A stretch of 64,000 nucleotides of DNA. Origin: Anaeromyces robustus (lineage: Eukaryota > Neocallimastigomycota > Neocallimastigomycetes > Neocallimastigales > Neocallimastigaceae). Under the pieces are notes generated by a model. It saw nothing but the letters and a program-made list of their open reading frames with translations, made no database searches and had not been told where the DNA came from. The stretch is taken from contig MCFG01000004.1 of NCBI GenBank assembly GCA_002104895.1, positions 165,001 to 229,000 on the forward strand, read 5' to 3'. This document shows positions 23,823-56,485 of this stretch, piece after piece. Numbering within the stretch: position 1 is the first letter of the stretch; the number at the start of each line of letters is the position of its first letter. Both the position numbers and the translations under genes were made by a program.

Positions 23823-25499
23823 ATGAAAGCCTTTTTATTATTCTCACTTATTATTGTTCTTTTATCTTCAGTGGTTTCAGCTTTTCAGATTTTCGATCCA
23901 GAAAACATAGAATGGTTAGAAATTGAAAAATTTAATGAAACTGATATTGTTAACCTTCAAAAAAGAGCATATGAAAATCAAATAAAACCATTAAGTTTTT
24001 ATAAAGGTGTTGATATATCTAGTATTATTTCATTAGAAAATAGTGGTGTAAAATTTTATAATCCTTTAGGTCAAGAACAAGATCTCTTCCAAATTCTTGC
24101 CAATGTTGGTGTAAATTGTATTCGTGTTAGAATTTGGAATTCACCAAAGAATGCCAATGGAAAAACATATGGTGGTGGTGGTAATGATCTTGAAGTTGCA
24201 AGAGCCATTGGTAGTAGAGCTGCTCGTTATGGTCTTTCATTATTTGTTAATTTCCATTATTCTGATTTCTGGGCTGATCCATCAAAACAAACTATTCCAA
24301 AAGAATGGAAAAATTTTGACCTTGATAAACGTATTTTTGAAATTTACAGATTTACTAAAGGATGTTTAGAATGGCTTTTAGAAAATGGTTCAATTATTTC
24401 TATGGTTCAAATTGGTAATGAAACTACTAGTTTTATGTGTGGTGAAAAGAATATGACTAATGTAATGAAAATGATGAGTAATGGTGTTAAAGCTGTTCGT
24501 GATATTAGCAAGAATATAGTAGTTGCTCTTCATTTTACTAATCCAAATAAAGCTGATACTATGTTATGGTATGCTTCTCAACTTGCCTCTGCTAGAGTTG
24601 ATTATGATGTATTTGCCACTTCATATTATCCATACTGGCATGGTACCCTTGATAATTTAAAGGGAGTATTAAATAAAATAGCTAACCAATATGGTAAGAA
24701 AGTTCTCATTGCTGAATATTCTTATCCATACACAAACGCTGCTTTAACTGATGATAGATGTCATTATGAATTAATTTCATCTAGTACAAGTAATATCCAA
24801 CTCCGTTATCCAGTTAGTATTGACGGTCAAATTCAAAGTATTAGAGATATTTACAAAACTATTAAAGAAATTAAAAATGGTATTGGTGCTTTCTATTGGG
24901 AACCAGCTTGGATTGCTCCAAAGGCAAGAAATGATGCCGAAAGAAAACAAATTTGGGAAAAGTATGGTTCTGGTTGGGCAAGTACTCCTGCTGCTGAATA
25001 TGATAGTGATGTTGATAGATATCAAACTGGTGGAACTACATGGGATAATCAAGCTGTTTTTACACAAAATGGTAAACCATTAGATTCACTTTATGCATTA
25101 GGAGAGATAACTGCTGCTGAAGCTATTGCAAAATTTAATAATGGCAACAATAACGGCAACAATAACGGCAATAATAATGGCAATAATAATGGCAACAATA
25201 ATGGCAACAATAATGGCAATAACAATAATAATAATGATGAATGTTTCTCTATTAAACTTGGTTACCCATGTTGTCAAGGTAATACTGTTTATTATATTGA
25301 TAATGATGGACAATGGGGTTTCGAAAATAATAATTGGTGTGGAATGAAGAATAATATTAACCAAAATGCTTCAGAAAATTGTACTGGTAAACTTCAAGGT
25401 TATCAATGTTGTTTAACATGTAATGTTGTAACGACTGATGCAGATGGAAGATGGGGTATTGAAAATGGAAATTGGTGTGGTATTAAAAATTCATGTTAA
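23823..25499 (+). CDS. Secreted GH53 endo-beta-1,4-galactanase with two fungal dockerins (558 aa)
   Basis: GH53 enzymes cut the beta-1,4-galactan side chains of pectin (type I arabinogalactan). Residues 1-20 are a clear signal peptide ending VVSA. The catalytic domain spans about 60-450: KGVDISS and [12 protein letters not shown] are family landmarks, VQIGNE has the acid/base Glu200, and [10 protein letters not shown] the nucleophile Glu298. An Asn/Gly linker of repeated GNNN follows (about 453-470). Two Cys-rich fungal dockerin modules end the protein (about 472-508 and 517-558), each with a CC pair and a W-G-x-E-N-x-N-W-C-G motif. In anaerobic gut fungi such dockerins fix enzymes to extracellular cellulosomes. 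It is intronless. It lies divergent to and about 4.2 kb from the galactokinase genes, which would use the galactose it helps release. Confidence 0.95.
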   Translation: MKAFLLFSLIIVLLSSVVSAFQIFDPENIEWLEIEKFNETDIVNLQKRAYENQIKPLSFYKGVDISSIISLENSGVKFYNPLGQEQDLFQILANVGVNCIRVRIWNSPKNANGKTYGGGGNDLEVARAIGSRAARYGLSLFVNFHYSDFWADPSKQTIPKEWKNFDLDKRIFEIYRFTKGCLEWLLENGSIISMVQIGNETTSFMCGEKNMTNVMKMMSNGVKAVRDISKNIVVALHFTNPNKADTMLWYASQLASARVDYDVFATSYYPYWHGTLDNLKGVLNKIANQYGKKVLIAEYSYPYTNAALTDDRCHYELISSSTSNIQLRYPVSIDGQIQSIRDIYKTIKEIKNGIGAFYWEPAWIAPKARNDAERKQIWEKYGSGWASTPAAEYDSDVDRYQTGGTTWDNQAVFTQNGKPLDSLYALGEITAAEAIAKFNNGNNNGNNNGNNNGNNNGNNNGNNNGNNNNNNDECFSIKLGYPCCQGNTVYYIDNDGQWGFENNNWCGMKNNINQNASENCTGKLQGYQCCLTCNVVTTDADGRWGIENGNWCGIKNSC

Positions 25500-27510
25500 T
25501 TTCAAAACTTTATTCTATCTATTTAAATCATTAATAATAATTAAGTTTATCAAAAAAAAAAAAAAAAGTAAAAAAGTAAAAAAGTAAAAAAAAAAAAAGT
25601 AAAAAAAAAAAAAAATTGAAAATCTAATATATAAATGTATTAATTTTATACAATTTATCAATTATTTATTGATAACTATTTAAATTTAAATCAAAATTAT
25701 ATAAAAAAAAGAAAAATATATATTGTAATAATAATATACTTTCATATCAATTTGTATAAATAATAGTTCATATTTTTTTTAAAAAAAATAAATAAATAAA
25801 TAAATAAAGAAAAATAAATATTTTTAGAAAATATAAAGAAAATAAAAAAATTATCTTAAAAAAAAAAAGAGGAAAAGATTAATTATATTATGTGTAATGT
25901 TTGTTATTAACATTAAATATTATTGAGATTTTTCCGTTTTATAGATATTTATATATATTTATATATTCTTTGTTAACATTAAATTATTATTAGAATTTGT
26001 CCGTTTTATATATATATCTTTTTTTTTACAATTTTTTCAAAATCAGTTCATGATTTTTGTAGGTTAGGTTAAAACAAAATTTTCTATTGAATAATAATTG
26101 TGACGTGACGACAGAAGTTGTTTTTTTTTTTCTTTTCTTCTGTTTTTTTTTTTTTTTTCTTTTCTTTTTTTTTTTCTATTGAAGATTGAAGCATTAATTT
26201 AATTTGATAAAATTAATGTATAATTAAATTTATATTATATTGAAAATAATATAAAAAAAATAATTATAAATAGTAATAATACAATATATATAATAATATT
26301 AAATTTAATAGTATTAATTCTAATGATCATTAAAAATCAATAATTCATATTCATTATTTACTATAATATAGTGTTTCTTTTTCTTCTAGTGTTTTTTTTT
26401 TTTTTTATTAATTATTTTTATCATTTCATGCATACTGGTATTAAAAATTTAAATTAACATTAAACAAAATAACTAAAATAAAAAAAAATAATAATAAATA
26501 AATAAATTAAAATATATATCTCTCTAAATTATTCAAGCAGAAAAATAATATCAACAATACAATTTAAAGCTAAATGAACTCATGTAAAATTTACTTATAA
26601 GTCTTTAATAAATAACTTTTATAGTATTTTAAGTTTATGTAATTAAGAAGAAAATTCAACAAAATTTGATCACTAGTAGTTAAAATCTTAATTTTTGAAC
26701 CAGTAGCAATAATTTTATGATCGTCAAGTTAATATGTTATATTGTATTTAGTCAATATTGTACTTATTCAATGGAAGAAGTTTCTTAATAACAATATGAT
26801 TCAATGTGGTGGGGAAAGTGAAAATTTTAAATAAATGAGAAAAATATATATTAAAAAATTAAAAATTTAAATAAATATAAAATGAAATAAATAAAATAGT
26901 ATTATATAATGATAATAATAATCTTTTTTTTTTTTAAAATCATGAAAATTTTATTTCACAAATATATTAATATATTTATATAAATATTTATGTAAAGAAA
27001 AGAAGATTATCTTTTTTCCCTTTTTTTTCCTTAACTTTTTTTCACTTCTTTTTTATTCTATCATACTATACTATTAAAATATTTTATAATATTTTTTTCT
27101 TTGTAATAATGCTTTTTCCTTGAATTTTTAAATAAAAAAATAAAAAAACCAACAAGAAAAAAAAAATACATATAATTGTATATAACTAAAGTATTATATC
27201 AAATGTGAATATGATGGAATATATATAACCATCATCTAAATTTATTAATCTTGTATTATTATTATGATTTTTTATTTGATAATTAGAGGACATAGACTTA
27301 AACCGAAAAAAAAATAATTCTAAAGAACTATATAATAGCGGTGTTATCTATGATAGAAAAAAAAATTAGACGAAATAATAAGATATATCAATGAAATTAT
27401 GAAAATCATAGGAACATTTGAATTTTTTGTTAATTGAGAAAGATAAGAAATGAAATGGTTTTAATATATATTATTAATAGAAAAAATTTTTTTATAATAT
27501 TTTATAATAC

Positions 27511-27738
27511 TGAAAAAAATCAAATCTAAAAACACTTTCAGAATTCCTTTCGATTTTCTTTTATTTGAAAAAAATCAAATCTAAAAACACTTTCAGAATT
27601 CCTTTCTATTTTCTTTTATTTGAAAAAAATCAAATCTAAAAAGACTTTCAGAATTCCTTTCTATTTTCTTTTATTTGAAAAAAATCAAATCTAAGAACAC
27701 TTTCCGAATTTCTTTCTACTTTCTTTTATTTGAAAAAA
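27511..27738. repeat. Minisatellite, 55 bp unit, four copies
   Basis: Copies begin TGAAAAAAATCAAATCTAA at 27511, 27566, 27621 and 27676, with a partial fifth at 27731. Each contains ACTTTCAGAATTCCTTTC and ends in TTTTCTTTTATT. The period is exactly 55 bp with few substitutions, so the expansion is recent. Confidence 0.95.
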
Positions 27739-27803
27739 TTATATTATATACATAAATATATATATTAATTTACTATTAATTTTATATTTTATATGTATTT
27801 TTT

Positions 27804-27976
27804 AACAAAATGAATTTTCATTCTATATCATCTTCTTTAACTCTAAAAATATTGAAAACATATTTTATAATAAACTTTTCTACTTTTAAATAACAAAATG
27901 AATTCTCATTCTATATCATTTTCTTTAACTCTAAAAATGTTTGAAAACATATTTAATAATAAACTTTTTTTACTTT
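27804..27976. repeat. Tandem duplication, ~88 bp unit, two copies
   Basis: AACAAAATGAATTCTCATTC and the following TTCTTTAACTCTAAAAAT begin at 27804 and again at 27892 with scattered differences. It follows the 55 bp minisatellite closely. Confidence 0.85.
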
Positions 27977-28591
27977 TCTTTTCTTATCTTTATAAATATA
28001 ATAGAGTCACATTCATATTTTAAATATAACCTATTAATTTATTTATTTGCCATATCATTAAAATATCATTATCTTAAAAACCTGATAAACAAAATAAATG
28101 AACCATAAATGTAAAAGAATACATATATATATGTATATAGTCAGTTGATTACATATTAAAAACTATAATAACATGTGATCATTCATTCATAAATTAATTA
28201 ATTAATTAATTTTATAATATAAGAAAAGATATAGTATCTTTCTAATAATAAATTTTTTTGATTACCTACTATACAACAACAGTAAATATTTTTAATCTTA
28301 TCATAGTATAGTATAATTAAAAATGGTCAAGTGTTAAACTTTATCATTATTATGTTTATTATTAAATATAATTAAATAATTTATTTTTTGAAAAATATAA
28401 AAGGAGAAGAAATGTTCATTTAAAACAAAAAAAAATATAATAAAATAATAATAAAAAAAGTACATAAGATATATTTTATAATTTAGTTATTAAAAAAAAT
28501 TCAATAATTAAGAGTAAAACATAGTAAAAAATAAAAAAAAAAAAAGAATTAATTCAATTACTATTATATTACAGTATTCTAATACATTGGT

Positions 28592-28651
28592 TTGGTATGT
28601 ACAAAATATACAATTATAATATTGGTATGTACAAAATATACAATTATAATA
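28592..28651. repeat. Tandem duplication, 30 bp unit, two copies
   Basis: TTGGTATGTACAAAATATAC followed by AATTATAATA is present at 28592 and repeated directly at 28622 with no change that I can see. Confidence 0.9.
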
Positions 28652-28927
28652 CAATAATTTTATATGTTTATAATATATTTTATTAATTAATTAGTTAGTT
28701 ATTATTCTATTTATTTAGTTTTATTATTATTTATCTATTTATTAATTATACAGAGTTAAACAGAATTTTACAAAGTTACATCAATAATTATTTTATTTAG
28801 TTATTTACTTTTAATTTATTAGTTAGTTATTATTAAATCTGATAAATCATCAATTATTAAAATATATGTAAAATTTGTATAGATATATGTAATATTTTCA
28901 TATATTTAATAGTATTAATATATGAGT

Positions 28928-29008
28928 TTATCAAAAATTTTTATTTGTTAAATAATTTCCTAATCTATTGATTAGAAATTTGTTTGACAAATAAAAAATT
29001 TTTGATAA
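28928..29008. repeat. Long imperfect palindrome (foldback)
   Basis: The arm starting TTATCAAAAATTTTTATTTG at 28928 and running through to CTAATC pairs with the arm from GATTAG to ACAAATAAAAAATTTTTGAT near 29006, around a loop of about four bases. The arms are ~38 nt with a few mismatches and one-base shifts. It could be a very small MITE-like foldback or an RNA hairpin. Confidence 0.75.
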
Positions 29009-29465
29009 TAATAATTATAAATGTTTTTTTTTATCAAATGATTATTATTTGATTTTGATTATTATTTGGGTATTTTTTTATATAATAATTAATAATTATT
29101 TTTTAAAATAAATATAATTATTATTTATTTATTTAATATTTAATATTTATTATTTAATATTTAATATTTATTTATTTATTATTTATTATTTATTATTTAT
29201 TCAGAATAAATTAATAAATCAAAATTTGATAAAACTTCATTTATTTAAAAATGATAAGAAATGAAAAATAATAAAATGATGACAGAAATGAAAAATGATA
29301 ATAATATTGAATTGTTAAAAATAAACATATGAAGATTTTTTATATGCTTATGTAATATTAAAAAAAAAAAATTAATTATAAATTCTTAAATAAATTGTTT
29401 TTATATAAATAATTCCTTAATATGAAATATTTATATTGAATAAAATATTGAATATTTAAGAAAAT

Positions 29466-29503
29466 ATGGTTAATAAACATATAAGCATATAGTTATTAAC
29501 CAT
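29466..29503. repeat. Short inverted repeat
   Basis: ATGGTTAATAA at 29466-29476 pairs with TTATTAACCAT at 29493-29503 around a 16-base loop. It lies about 590 bp upstream of the glutamate dehydrogenase start. Confidence 0.6.
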
Positions 29504-30091
29504 TTTTTATTAAATGTTAAATGTCAAAGTTGTTTGTTAATAATATTTAATTTTAATTTTATTTTATTTTATTTTATTTATTTTATTTTTTTTTTGTTTT
29601 TTGTTTTTTATTTTCATTTAATATCATATTTAATTTTCAAATACTTAACATTTTTTTTAATTATGTTTTAAGTTAATATATTTTTAATTAATCAATTGAT
29701 TTGATTATATTTGTGTGTATATTATAATATATGTATCAATAAAATAAATCTACATTTTTTTAAAAAAAATCAAAAATTTTTAATAAAGATAAAAAATTCT
29801 TTCCTCCCTATCAATAATATATTAAATTATATAAATTATATAAATTGAATTAAATATATAATTATATTTAATTTTGTAATATATAATTATATTATTATTT
29901 TATATTATTAATATATTTTCAATTGTTTTTTTTAAATCTTTACCGAAGAAAAATATGAAAATACGATGTCACTATAAATATGGATTAATTTGTCCAAACT
30001 TTTTAATTCTTCACTATCTAAATTAGTAATTAATACATATAATTAATAAAATAATAAATATATATAAAAAAATATAATAATATAATTAAAC

Positions 30092-31534
30092 ATGTCTGAA
30101 TTTAATTTATCTCATGGTATTGAACCAGAATTCGAACAAGCTCGTGATGAAATCATCAAGTCTTTAACTGAATCTACTGTTTTCGAAAAGAATCCAGATC
30201 TTAAGAAATGTATTCCAGTTATTGTTGAACCAGAAAGAGTTATTTCTTTCCGTGTTACTTGGGAAGATGATCAAGGTAACTGTAGAGTTAACCGTGGTTA
30301 CCGTGTCCAATTCAACTCTGCTATTGGTCCATACAAAGGTGGTTTAAGATTCCACCCATCTGTTAACCTTTCTATCCTTAAATTCTTAGGTTTTGAACAA
30401 ATCTTCAAGAACGCTTTAACCGGTCTCCCAATCGGTGGTGGTAAGGGTGGTTCTGACTTTGACCCACACGGTAAATCTGATAATGAAATTAGAAGATTCT
30501 GTCAAGCTTTCATGACTGAACTTCACCGTCACATTGGTGCTGATATTGATGTTCCAGCTGGTGATATTGGTGTTGGTGGTCGTGAAGTTGGTTTCTTATA
30601 TGGTGCCTACAAGCGTCTTCAACAAAAGCGTGATTTTGGTGTTCTTACTGGTAAGGATACTCGTTTCGGTCTTAACGGTTCTTTCATTCGTCCAGAAGCT
30701 ACTGGTTACGGTTTAATTTACTTCGTTCAAAATATGCTTACCTACTTAAACAAGGATATTAAGGGTAAATACTGTGCTGTTTCCGGTTCTGGTAATGTTG
30801 CTCAATTCGCTGCCCAAAAATTAATTAACCTTGGTGCTGTTGTTCTTTCTTTATCTGACTCTCGTGGTGCTCTTATTGTTAAGGACCCATCTAAGCCATT
30901 CACTAATGAAGATATTGCTGTTATTGCTGACCTTAAGGTTAGAAAGGGTTCTCTTGAAGAAATTAAGGATGACCGTTTCACTTGGTTACCAGGAGAAAGA
31001 CCATGGAAACATCTTCCAAAGGTTGATATTGCTCTTCCATGTGCTACTCAAAATGAAAATGATGCTAATGATGTTGAAGCTTTAGTTAAGGCTGGATGTT
31101 TCCTTATTGCTGAAGGTTCTAACATGGGTTCTACTGATGCTGCTGTTCAAAAGATGGAAGCTCTTCGTGTTGCTTACAATGAATCTGTTAAATCTGGTAA
31201 CCCAGTTGCTCCATTATGGTATGCTCCAGGTAAGGCTTCTAACGCTGGTGGTGTTGCTGTTTCTGCTCTTGAAATGGCTCAAAACTCTCAACGTATGACT
31301 TGGGCTCCAGAACGTGTTGACCAAGAATTAAACAACATTATGACTAACATCTTCAACGAATCTGTTGACAACTCTGCCACTTACACTCATGAAGATTTAG
31401 GTTCTGTTGTTAAATCTTCTGCTCAAAAGACTGATGCTACTGTTTCAGCTCTTCCATCTCTTGTCCAAGGTGCTAACATTACTGGTTTCCTTAAGGTTGC
31501 CAATGCTATGAAGATTCACGGTGACTGGTGGTAA
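30092..31534 (+). CDS. GDH1: NADP-type glutamate dehydrogenase (480 aa)
   Basis: It converts 2-oxoglutarate, ammonium and NADPH to glutamate, the main ammonium-assimilation step in the cytosol. The protein is co-linear with the ~450-residue hexameric NADP enzymes of fungi and bacteria: PYKGGLRFHPS (80-90), the catalytic signature LPIGGGKGGSDFDP (112-125, Lys118), then PAGDIGVGGREVG and the Rossmann motif SGSGNVAQ. The segment after the second strand (SLSDSRG) is of the kind found in NADP-specific members, so NADP(H) is inferred. It is intronless. Codon use differs sharply from the neighbours: GGT, AAG, TTC, AAC, TAC and GTT are favoured and local GC is much higher, as expected of a very highly expressed gene. 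A bacterial-like origin is possible, but the codon bias alone does not show it. Confidence 0.97.
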   Translation: MSEFNLSHGIEPEFEQARDEIIKSLTESTVFEKNPDLKKCIPVIVEPERVISFRVTWEDDQGNCRVNRGYRVQFNSAIGPYKGGLRFHPSVNLSILKFLGFEQIFKNALTGLPIGGGKGGSDFDPHGKSDNEIRRFCQAFMTELHRHIGADIDVPAGDIGVGGREVGFLYGAYKRLQQKRDFGVLTGKDTRFGLNGSFIRPEATGYGLIYFVQNMLTYLNKDIKGKYCAVSGSGNVAQFAAQKLINLGAVVLSLSDSRGALIVKDPSKPFTNEDIAVIADLKVRKGSLEEIKDDRFTWLPGERPWKHLPKVDIALPCATQNENDANDVEALVKAGCFLIAEGSNMGSTDAAVQKMEALRVAYNESVKSGNPVAPLWYAPGKASNAGGVAVSALEMAQNSQRMTWAPERVDQELNNIMTNIFNESVDNSATYTHEDLGSVVKSSAQKTDATVSALPSLVQGANITGFLKVANAMKIHGDWW

Positions 31535-31918
31535 ATTAATTAGAACTTCATCATTAATTAATTCGAAAAATCGAAAAAAAAGATAATTCAAAAATCAAAA
31601 ATATAAATTATAAAATTTAGAATAATTCATAGAAAATAATTTAATAATAATCATATACTATCCAAAAAAAAATATTTTAATTTAATTGCTTCAAATAACG
31701 AATAAACGTAAAATGAACATTATAAAAAATATATACCATTTAATAAATTAATTTTTTATATAAATCAAAATGATTATATAATAACATAAAAAAATGTAAT
31801 ATAGAAAAAAAAAAAAAATAATATTTAATAAAAATTGCACATAATTAATAAATAATATAAAAAAAAATGTATTGTTTTGTTTTAGTTTTTTTTTTTTTAT
31901 TTTTTTTTAATTTTTGAG

Positions 31919-31951
<33 letters not shown>

Positions 31952-32025
31952 AAATTTGTTATTAAGTTTTTTAATTAATTTTATACATATATTTACCTGT
32001 TTTTTCTTTTTTATTTATGTTTTTC

Positions 32026-32068
<43 letters not shown>

Positions 32069-32287
32069 CTTATTTATTTATTTATATATTTAATGAATAA
32101 ATAAAATATTATTTTATTAAATAATTAAATTAATTGCGTCTATTTGATAATTTTGTGATACACTTGTATATTATATTTAATAAAATATTTAATTTTTAAT
32201 TAATTTAAAAAAAAAAATTTATTTAATAATCATTTTTATTTTTATATATTTTAATATTTTATTAAATTTTAATTTTTATATTTAAGA
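31535..32287. other. Intergenic region between GDH and ORC1
   Basis: No gene. It contains A and T runs and two TTTA microsatellites (about 31921-31950 and 32029-32092). The downstream part should carry the ORC1 promoter; no specific motif is recognised. Confidence 0.6.
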
Positions 32288-35701
<3,414 letters not shown>

Positions 35702-36173
35702 AATTTATCTTAATATTATTATAATCACTATTACTTATTAATTTATTAATTTATTTATTTATTTATTTATTTATTTATTATATCTACAAAACTTTATATA
35801 ATATTAATATGCTTTTTATTTTTTTAATTATTATTATTTAAAAAAATAATAATCTTTACATATTTTAACATTTCTTAATATATCAAATCCATAATTATTA
35901 ATCATAACATATTTTATATAAAAAATTAATTAATTATTTAATAAAACAATGTTAATAATTGAAAAAAAAAAAATTTTTTTTTTGAAACATTTTTACTTCA
36001 AATTTTTCTTTAATAAAATAAAATAAAATATACAATATTAATTTTTGTATTATTAATTTTTTTTTTTTTATTTTTTTTTTTTTATTTTTTTTTTATTTAT
36101 AAAAATTTAAAGATAAAATATATATATTTTATTTATATATTTAAATATTATTAATTAAAAAATAAAGCTATCT

Positions 36174-36206
<33 letters not shown>

Positions 36207-36211
36207 CTTGC

Positions 36212-36259
<48 letters not shown>

Positions 36260-36551
36260 TATTTAACTTTGTTAAAGCTTTTTTTTTTTTTTTTTTTATT
36301 ATTATTATTTTATTTTATTTTTTTTTTTTTTTGCTTTTTGTTTTTTGCTTTTTTTACTTTTTTTTTTTTTATTATTATTTATTCGTTTGTTTTATTTTTA
36401 TTCTTTTGTTTTAAATTATTGTGAATGTTATTGTTATAAATTATAAGTATAATAATTAAATAGTAAAAAAAAATTAAGAAAAATTAATAGTAAATTATTC
36501 TTCATTATTATTAAATTATTTATAATTAACATTTTTTTTTATGTTATTATA

Positions 36552-36620
<69 letters not shown>

Positions 36621-36834
36621 GTTATTATTATGATTTTTATTATTATGATTATTATTATTACTGATGATTGATGATTTATAATTGATTATTAATTATTATA
36701 TTAGTTATTATTATTATTATTATATCCAAATATTAAAGAATTATATAGTTTATATTTTAATTAAATATATAACCCTTTAATATAATATTTAATGTCCTTT
36801 ATATATATGTATATATATATATTTCCAATTTAAA
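35702..36834. other. Convergent intergenic region between ORC1 and TOM1
   Basis: The two flanking genes converge, so this holds both 3' ends. Content: TTTA repeats (about 35755-35780), large T runs (36060-36100, 36178-36203, 36280-36370) and ATT arrays (36217-36260 and 36548-36620). The frame near 36208-36414 is a product of these repeats. Confidence 0.65.
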
Positions 36835-50926
<14,092 letters not shown>

Positions 50927-51687
50927 TTTCTTTTTTTACTCAAAATAAAAAAGGGAAAAAAATAAAATTAATTCTTTATAAATAATATACTATATTGGAA
51001 GGACAAATTTTTACAATGGAATTTATATATGGATTTTTTAATAATAATAATAATAATTTATAATTTTTATTTATTTTTTTTTACTATGAAATTATATTAT
51101 TAATTCAATAAATAAATATTATATAATAAAAGTTAATTAAATATTTTTATAAAATTTTAGTATTAAATATATTTTAACAAAGTATTAAAAAAAAATAATA
51201 AAAGTTTATTATTATTGATCTTTATACATGTATTTTAATTTTAAATAACAAAGTATTATTATCAATGACTTGTATTTTTTTATTAGATTACATACTTTCT
51301 GTTTTCCTGTTTTTACTATTTTCAAAGTCATACAATTATTATAACTATTATTATAAATCTTTATTTTTATTTTGAATATAATGATAATAACAATAGTAGT
51401 AATAATTGAAATAACAATTATATAGTATTTAGGATGAATAATTTATATTTTGTAATTTTTTTTATATTTTTAAAAAAAAATTTTTTTTCTATTTTTTTTT
51501 TAAAAGTTAAATATTAATTATTATTACACTATATTACATATAAAAATTTAAAATATATCTTTTATATTTATAATAAATATAATTATTTAATTAATATAAA
51601 AGTTTATTATTTTTTAATTATATATGGTATAGCCGTTAAATAACATTAAAATTTTTAAGTGCAAAAAAAAAGGTATTATTTCAAATT

Positions 51688-51882
<195 letters not shown>

Positions 51883-52354
51883 AATATGAAGATTCATATT
51901 TTACACGTAATAATAAAAATATTTTATAAAATAAGATAAAATAAGTATTATCCATTTTTCCATATATAATAAATTAATTATGACGCATTGTCACGTGATA
52001 TACTGAAATTTCAAATTATTTAAACAATTTATTCAAATAATAAATATATCAAAAAAATTATTTATTATATATATTTAAATGAGGTTTTTATTATATAATT
52101 TTTTTATAAATAATCGTTATATTTATTTAAATAAGTATTTGTTTTTCAATTTTTATTAATTATAATAAAACATATAAAAATATATAAAGAAAAAAAATAT
52201 ACAATAAAAGCCATTTGTTCATATTATATATTGAAAGAAATTCAAAAAGATAGATAAATTTTTAATTTAGTTTGTTATAGATTATTTATATTATATATGT
52301 ATATTAATTATTAGTTAACAATATATAAAATATTTATTTAGAGATTTTTATTTT

Positions 52355-52362
<8 letters not shown>

Positions 52363-52400
<38 letters not shown>

Positions 52401-52443
52401 CAACAACAATAACAACAACAACAACAACAACAATAATAATAAT
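52363..52443. repeat. AAT/AAC trinucleotide array
   Basis: AAT units followed by a block of AAC units and then AAT again. It resembles the Asn-coding tracts of the window's proteins but lies in no open gene. Confidence 0.9.
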
Positions 52444-52811
52444 CACTATTTTAATAATATTTACTTGTTTTATAATTATGTATTATAAATATTATAAAAC
52501 AACATAAAAAATTTATTTATTATATAATTATTATAAATCCTAACCACATATCTGATTTATATTATTATTTAATTATAATAGTATGATTAATAATAAATAA
52601 TAAATTATGAAATAATAAATAATTATTATTATTATATTACTTTATTAATTAATTATTTATTATTTCATTTCATAATATTTATTATATCATAATACTTTTT
52701 ATTTCATAATACTTATTATTTCATACTATTTATTATTTTGCTTACTATTATTCATACTATAAAATTAAGTATTTATAATATATATTAAAATTGATCTTAA
52801 TATCAAAGTAA

Positions 52812-52822
52812 CCAATCATATA
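52812..52822 (+). promoter_or_regulatory. CCAATCATATA element upstream of WRS1
   Basis: The same 11 bases occur in the conserved blocks upstream of both galactokinase genes. A CCAAT-box role is plausible but rests on sequence match alone. It lies about 730 bp from the start codon. Confidence 0.35.
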
Positions 52823-53489
52823 ATTTTTATTAGTAAAAAAAAAAAAAAGAAAAATTTTTCAAATAGTTGTGGTTAGTAGAAATTTATTTGCTACCATTAA
52901 ACCATAAAAATGAAAAAATTGAATTTTAAATTCAAAATTAAAAATGTAAAAATCAATAATTTGGACAAATTAAGTAGTACTAAAAAAAGTATTATATATA
53001 AATATAAAATTCTTTTGTTTTTATTATAGTAATTTATATCAAAAATATTTAATGTAATATTAAAATAATATACATTTATTATGCAATTAAAGTGTTTTTG
53101 ATTTAAATCAATAATAATATTTATTATTGTTTAGAATATCATTTACGGTATACATTATAACTACTATTTTTATCTTTTTTAAAAATATATATACACAATT
53201 TTTTAATTATATTATAATATATATTTAAATTTAGTCATTTTATTAGTTAAAATTTTTATTATTTTTATATTATTGTTAGATTTAATTGAATAATATATTT
53301 TTATATATATTAATGATATATTAATATAAATGGTATATAATTATTTTTTTTATTGTATATATATATAATATATATTCCATTAAAGTTAAAAAAAAAAAAA
53401 AAAAAAAATAAATTAAAAAGTATTTTATTCTCTCATAACTTATTATTCTTTTTAAGAAATAAAATATATATTTTTGTAAAATATATAGA

Positions 53490-53546
53490 AAATAAAATAA
53501 AATAAAATAAAATAAAATAAAATAAAATAAAATAAAATAAAATAAA
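53490..53546 (+). repeat. AAAAT pentanucleotide array abutting the WRS1 start codon
   Basis: About eleven AAAAT units run up to within two bases of the ATG at 53548, so the array probably forms the end of the 5' UTR. Confidence 0.9.
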
Positions 53547-53547
53547 A

Positions 53548-56179
<2,632 letters not shown>

Positions 56180-56417
56180 ATTAATATATATAATAATACA
56201 TAAATTATTTTATTAATAATTTATAATACATAAAGAAGAAAGTACAAAATATAAAAGACATATCTTAATTATATATTTTATATATTTATTATTATTATCA
56301 TAATAATAATAATGATTATAATAATTATAATGAAATATGACAAAAAAAAAATAAAATAAAAATAAAAATTTATAGCAAATGTTACAATATTCAATCAGTT
56401 AATACATATTTAAAAAA

Positions 56418-56485
<68 letters not shown>

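Larger units (their letters stand above)
25500..30091. other. Intergenic region between the GH53 and glutamate dehydrogenase genes
   Basis: No gene is supported in this 4.6 kb. It holds a 55 bp minisatellite (27511-27738), an 88 bp duplication (27804-27976), a 30 bp duplication (28592-28651), a long imperfect palindrome (28928-29008) and a small one (29466-29503). Patches of higher complexity near 26040-26125, 26640-26820 and 27285-27430 show no usable frame. The 3' end holds the glutamate dehydrogenase promoter. Confidence 0.6.
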
